Shown here piece by piece: positions 27,846 through 27,983 of a stretch of DNA of 27,983 bases. The translations under genes were made by a program, and so were the position numbers. Source of the DNA: Priapulus caudatus (lineage: Eukaryota; Priapulida; Priapulimorpha; Priapulimorphida; Priapulidae); NCBI RefSeq assembly GCF_000485595.1, contig NW_014577643.1:24117-52099 (forward strand), written 5' to 3'. Each line of letters begins with the position of its first letter. Positions within the stretch are counted from its first letter, which is position 1. Below the pieces are notes generated by a model. That model worked only from the letters and a program-made list of their open reading frames with translations. It was not told the origin of the DNA and searched no databases.

Positions 27846-27983
27846 CAGATGGTGTAGTGGTCACCACACTAGCTCTAGGACTATAGCCCGCGTACAGTTG
27901 CCGCAGCAAACTGTACGCAGGCTATAATCCTAGATACAGACTCAGTCACGTGTGGACCAAGTTGTTGACCACTACACCATCTG
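27846..27983. repeat. Foldback element with A-box-like arms and inner hairpin
   Basis: The outer arms CAGATGGTGTAGTGGTCA (27846-27863) and its exact reverse complement (27966-27983, the last base of the window) are 18 bp and perfect, and may extend beyond the window. Each arm contains TGGTGTAGTGG, which fits the Pol III A-box consensus TRGYNNARNGG. A second, nested hairpin has arms at 27875-27900 and 27907-27933 (CTAGGA[CT]TATAGCC[CT]GCGTAC...) with two substitutions and a 6-nt loop. No B box (GGTTCRANNCC) was found, so a functional tRNA or SINE head is not supported. It lies 25 bp from the hammerhead-like fold. Confidence 0.75.

Noticed and set aside
27846-27920. Complete tRNA gene at the A-box-like arm
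   Set aside because: No B box or T-arm follows; the expected position is occupied by a long hairpin.

Overview
This window looks like invertebrate metazoan nuclear DNA. It is AT-rich, intron-bearing and crowded with mobile elements. The support is GT..AG exon/intron structure with matching phases, BEL/Pao and Ty3/gypsy LTR retroelements, several short TIR elements, and no sign of operons or bacterial gene packing. I cannot name the species. One assembly gap (10 Ns) lies at 13067-13076.

Layout. 1-299 is a GA-rich 59-bp minisatellite. 350-1482 is a candidate non-autonomous DNA transposon with 23-bp terminal inverted repeats and internal repeats facing inward. From 1717 a host-like gene is visible on the + strand. 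Four exons (1717-1851, 2520-2649, 3021-3190, 3555-~3696) join in phase and encode a divergent homeodomain-like fold followed by an HMG-box-like fold. Its downstream part is broken by LTR-type sequence (3735-5100), a BEL/Pao 3' fragment (5157-5396 and following) and a 153-bp inverted repeat (5691-5843). Further exon-like blocks follow at 5970-6141, 6360-6679 (with an in-frame TAA), 6948-7144, 7740-7919 (start of a DUF4806-like domain), 8800-8996 (a duplicate of 6948-7144) and 11548-11647. Whether these belong to one gene or several, partly decayed, cannot be settled here.

6885-11510 is a zone of local duplication. A ~0.7-kb unit carrying a 65-residue exon occurs twice, and an ~0.88-kb unit is repeated head to tail. 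12389-13066 is an 18-bp minisatellite organised into a 108-bp higher-order repeat that stays open on both strands.

13080-25282 is a retroelement graveyard: a decayed Ty3/gypsy RNase H-integrase segment (13080-15070), a second gypsy gag-RT-RNase H segment (about 18230-20990), and a better preserved BEL/Pao element (21712-25282) with an intact YVDD motif but several frameshifts, cut off in RNase H by a TA-flanked MITE (25283-25505). To the right are a hAT-type MITE with a perfect 8-bp target duplication (25845-26143), a 368-bp TIR element (26354-26721), a MITE flanked by TTA inside a tandem repeat (26810-27073), and, at the window end, a foldback structure with Pol III A-box-like arms next to a degenerate hammerhead-ribozyme-like fold on the minus strand.

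Nothing here forms a demonstrated new system. The best candidates for a second look are the homeodomain/HMG-like gene with its duplicated 65-residue module, the ribozyme-like/foldback element at the right end, and the double-strand-open minisatellite. All calls come from reading the sequence by eye; no database search was possible.
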